A DNA stretch of 14,367 nucleotides, taken from contig CAZKTS010000224.1 of NCBI GenBank assembly GCA_964555735.1, forward strand, positions 1 to 14,367. The letters run 5' to 3'. The stretch comes from CAZKTS01 sp964555735. Lineage in GTDB: Bacteria > Actinomycetota > Acidimicrobiia > IMCC26256 > PALSA-555. Below are positions 13,230 to 14,367 of this stretch, one piece after another. The translations under genes were made by a program, and so were the position numbers. Below the pieces are notes generated by a model, which worked only from the letters and a program-made list of their open reading frames with translations, made no database searches and was not told the origin of the DNA. Position 1 is the stretch's first letter, and each line of letters opens with the position of its first letter.

Positions 13230-13236
13230 GGCCCCG

Positions 13237-14073
13237 ATGACCGTCCGGGCAACCGATCGCTGGGTGGTGCGGGCCGGTCGAGCGCTGGCGCCGTACGGCC
13301 TGGTGCGGCTCCGGCGGCGCCGGCGGCGGGATCGGGATCGCCAGCGGTACCAGGAGCTCCCACCGGCGGTCGAGCGCGACTTCTCCTACGACGACCTCGT
13401 CGACGCGCTGGAGGGGCTCGGTGTCCCGGAGGCGGTGACCCGGCTCGCGAGCATCCCGGCCCCGAACCTCGCGTTCATCGACGAGCGGCTCGTTGCCCAC
13501 CTCGCGTCGCACACGCCGTCGGTCGGCCTGCACATCGGCAACTTCGTGGGCGTCTCGCTCGTGCACCTCGCGGCGACGGTCGGCGCCCACAGCCCGGGGT
13601 CGCTGATCATCGCCGTCGACCCCGACCTCCCGTACCGCGGGCTCGACCACAACCAGGACCGCGTGTGTGCGCTCCTCGAGCGCTTCGGCGTCGCCGACCG
13701 GGTGCTGCTGGTGCGCGGCTACTCCGACGCCAAGATGCCCGGTGCCATCGGCGCGATGGCCGACGCGCCCGAGTCGAGTGCGACGGCCGCGCCGGCCCGG
13801 GTGCTCACCAACCTGGACCGGGCCCTCGCGCCCCGATCGCTCGACTGGGCGCTGCTCGACGGCAACCACGACGGCGAGTACCTGCACGCGGAGCTGGCCC
13901 GACTGCTCGGGGTGATGAAGCCGGGGTCGCTGGTGTTCCTCGACGACTGCGACGACAGCTGGCCCGAGGTCGCGGCCGCCTTCGACGCCGAAGGGCGGTC
14001 CGCCGCGTGGCGGGCCGTCGCGACCGACGGTCGGATCGGCGTGCTCGAGCGCACACCCGAGGCGGCACCGTGA
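13237..14073 (+). CDS. Class I SAM-dependent methyltransferase-like protein
   Basis: A 278-residue protein with a Rossmann-like methyltransferase core. The glycine-rich motif I is GLHIGNFVGVSLVHLA (about 96-111), the acidic end of strand 2 is IIAVDPD, and the later strands carry LDWALLDGNHDGEYLHAEL and MKPGSLVFLDDC, the pattern of the Methyltransf_24 group. In that group the acidic residues often help bind metal or substrate. Before the core is a basic stretch (RLRRRRRRDRDRQRY) and a helical segment of about 60 residues that may choose the substrate. No signal peptide is evident. The ATG at 13237 follows a TANNNT box by 7 nt. The stop overlaps the next gene's GTG start by 4 bases (GTGA), so the two are coupled in translation. 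The substrate is unknown. Confidence 0.8.
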   Translation: MTVRATDRWVVRAGRALAPYGLVRLRRRRRRDRDRQRYQELPPAVERDFSYDDLVDALEGLGVPEAVTRLASIPAPNLAFIDERLVAHLASHTPSVGLHIGNFVGVSLVHLAATVGAHSPGSLIIAVDPDLPYRGLDHNQDRVCALLERFGVADRVLLVRGYSDAKMPGAIGAMADAPESSATAAPARVLTNLDRALAPRSLDWALLDGNHDGEYLHAELARLLGVMKPGSLVFLDDCDDSWPEVAAAFDAEGRSAAWRAVATDGRIGVLERTPEAAP

Positions 14074-14367
14074 ATCGTCGCTACCGCGTCGTCATCGCCA
14101 AGCCGGGCCTCGACGGCCACGACCGCGGCGCGAAGGTGATCGCCCGCGCGCTGCGCGATGCCGGCTTCGAGGTCATCTACACCGGCCTCTTCCAGACCCC
14201 GGAGCAGGTGGCGGAGGCCGCGCTCCAGGAGGATGCCGACGCCGTCGGCCTCTCGATCCTCTCGGGCGCGCACCTCACCCTGTTCCCCAAGGTGGTGGAG
14301 CTGCTCGCCGCCAAGGGTCGCCCCGACGTGCTGGTCTTCGGCGGCGGCATCATCCCCGACGACGACG
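14070..14367 (+). CDS. Cobalamin (B12)-binding subunit of a methylmalonyl-CoA mutase-type enzyme (3' end cut)
   Basis: The first 99 residues of a stand-alone B12-binding domain that runs past the window. It begins at a GTG overlapping the preceding stop, with GAGG 7 nt upstream. The base-off/His-on signature is complete: DGHDRGAK (DxHxxG, residues 15-20, with the cobalt-ligating His), then LSILSGAH (SxL), then VFGGGIIP (GG). The sequence closely follows the C-terminal domain of methylmalonyl-CoA mutase and the small subunits of two-subunit acyl-CoA mutases, which move a carbon skeleton between CoA thioesters using adenosylcobalamin. Starting directly with this domain and no mutase barrel upstream, it is the small subunit. 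The catalytic subunit must be elsewhere or downstream. Which acyl-CoA it serves cannot be told from this part. Confidence 0.93.
   Translation, partial: MNRRYRVVIAKPGLDGHDRGAKVIARALRDAGFEVIYTGLFQTPEQVAEAALQEDADAVGLSILSGAHLTLFPKVVELLAAKGRPDVLVFGGGIIPDDD

Noticed and set aside
13177..13887. Upstream extension of the minus-strand anchored-protein gene (to a 395-residue product)
   Set aside because: The extra part is the antisense of the methyltransferase gene and has shadow-like composition; starting at 13176 puts the membrane anchor at the N-terminus.

Overview
The window is 14.4 kb of very GC-rich, densely packed DNA with strong G/C preference at third codon positions. A GuaB3-type IMP dehydrogenase next to guaA, a PcrA helicase carrying an actinobacterial-style intein, a stand-alone B12-binding mutase subunit and repeated TANNNT boxes 6-9 nt before start codons all point to an actinobacterium. 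The class Acidimicrobiia is my best guess; this is judged from family resemblance, not from a search. No gene-free stretch exceeds about 95 bp, and I see no tRNA, rRNA, CRISPR array or insertion sequence.

Layout. (1) 2-3220, + strand: the 3' end of guaB3, then guaA 7 bp later, then a class I fructose-bisphosphate aldolase. (2) 3275-4576: a small charged helical protein on the minus strand, divergent from a two-helix membrane protein that is followed by dtd (D-aminoacyl-tRNA deacylase), and a 77-residue hypothetical ORF. A perfect 10-bp-arm palindrome sits between the divergent genes. (3) 4641-8177: pcrA/uvrD-type helicase interrupted by a 370-residue intein exactly in helicase motif III. (4) 8181-10282, minus strand: an OmpR-type response regulator and its histidine kinase, overlapping ATGA. 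(5) 10378-12802, + strand and divergent from the two-component genes: apbE (FAD:protein FMN transferase), two small membrane-anchored Pro/Ser/Thr-rich proteins, and a four-histidine heme b ferric-reductase-like membrane protein. (6) 12700-13176, minus strand: an anchored protein with a possible cluster-less Rieske-like domain, overlapping the previous gene tail to tail. (7) 13237-14367, + strand: a class I SAM methyltransferase overlapping (GTGA) a B12-binding methylmalonyl-CoA-mutase-type subunit cut by the window end.

How it fits together. Regions 1-3 are housekeeping: GMP synthesis, glycolysis or gluconeogenesis, tRNA proofreading and DNA repair. The most interesting block is 8181-12802. 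It looks like an extracytosolic flavinylation/electron-transfer cassette under its own two-component system, with an 11-bp-period direct repeat in the shared promoter region that fits an OmpR/PhoB-type operator. Oddly, no FMN_bind acceptor protein lies beside apbE; two short tethered proteins occupy that place. The second highlight is the intein, whose central insert carries no recognisable LAGLIDADG motif and instead shows a divergent GIY-YIG-like pattern.
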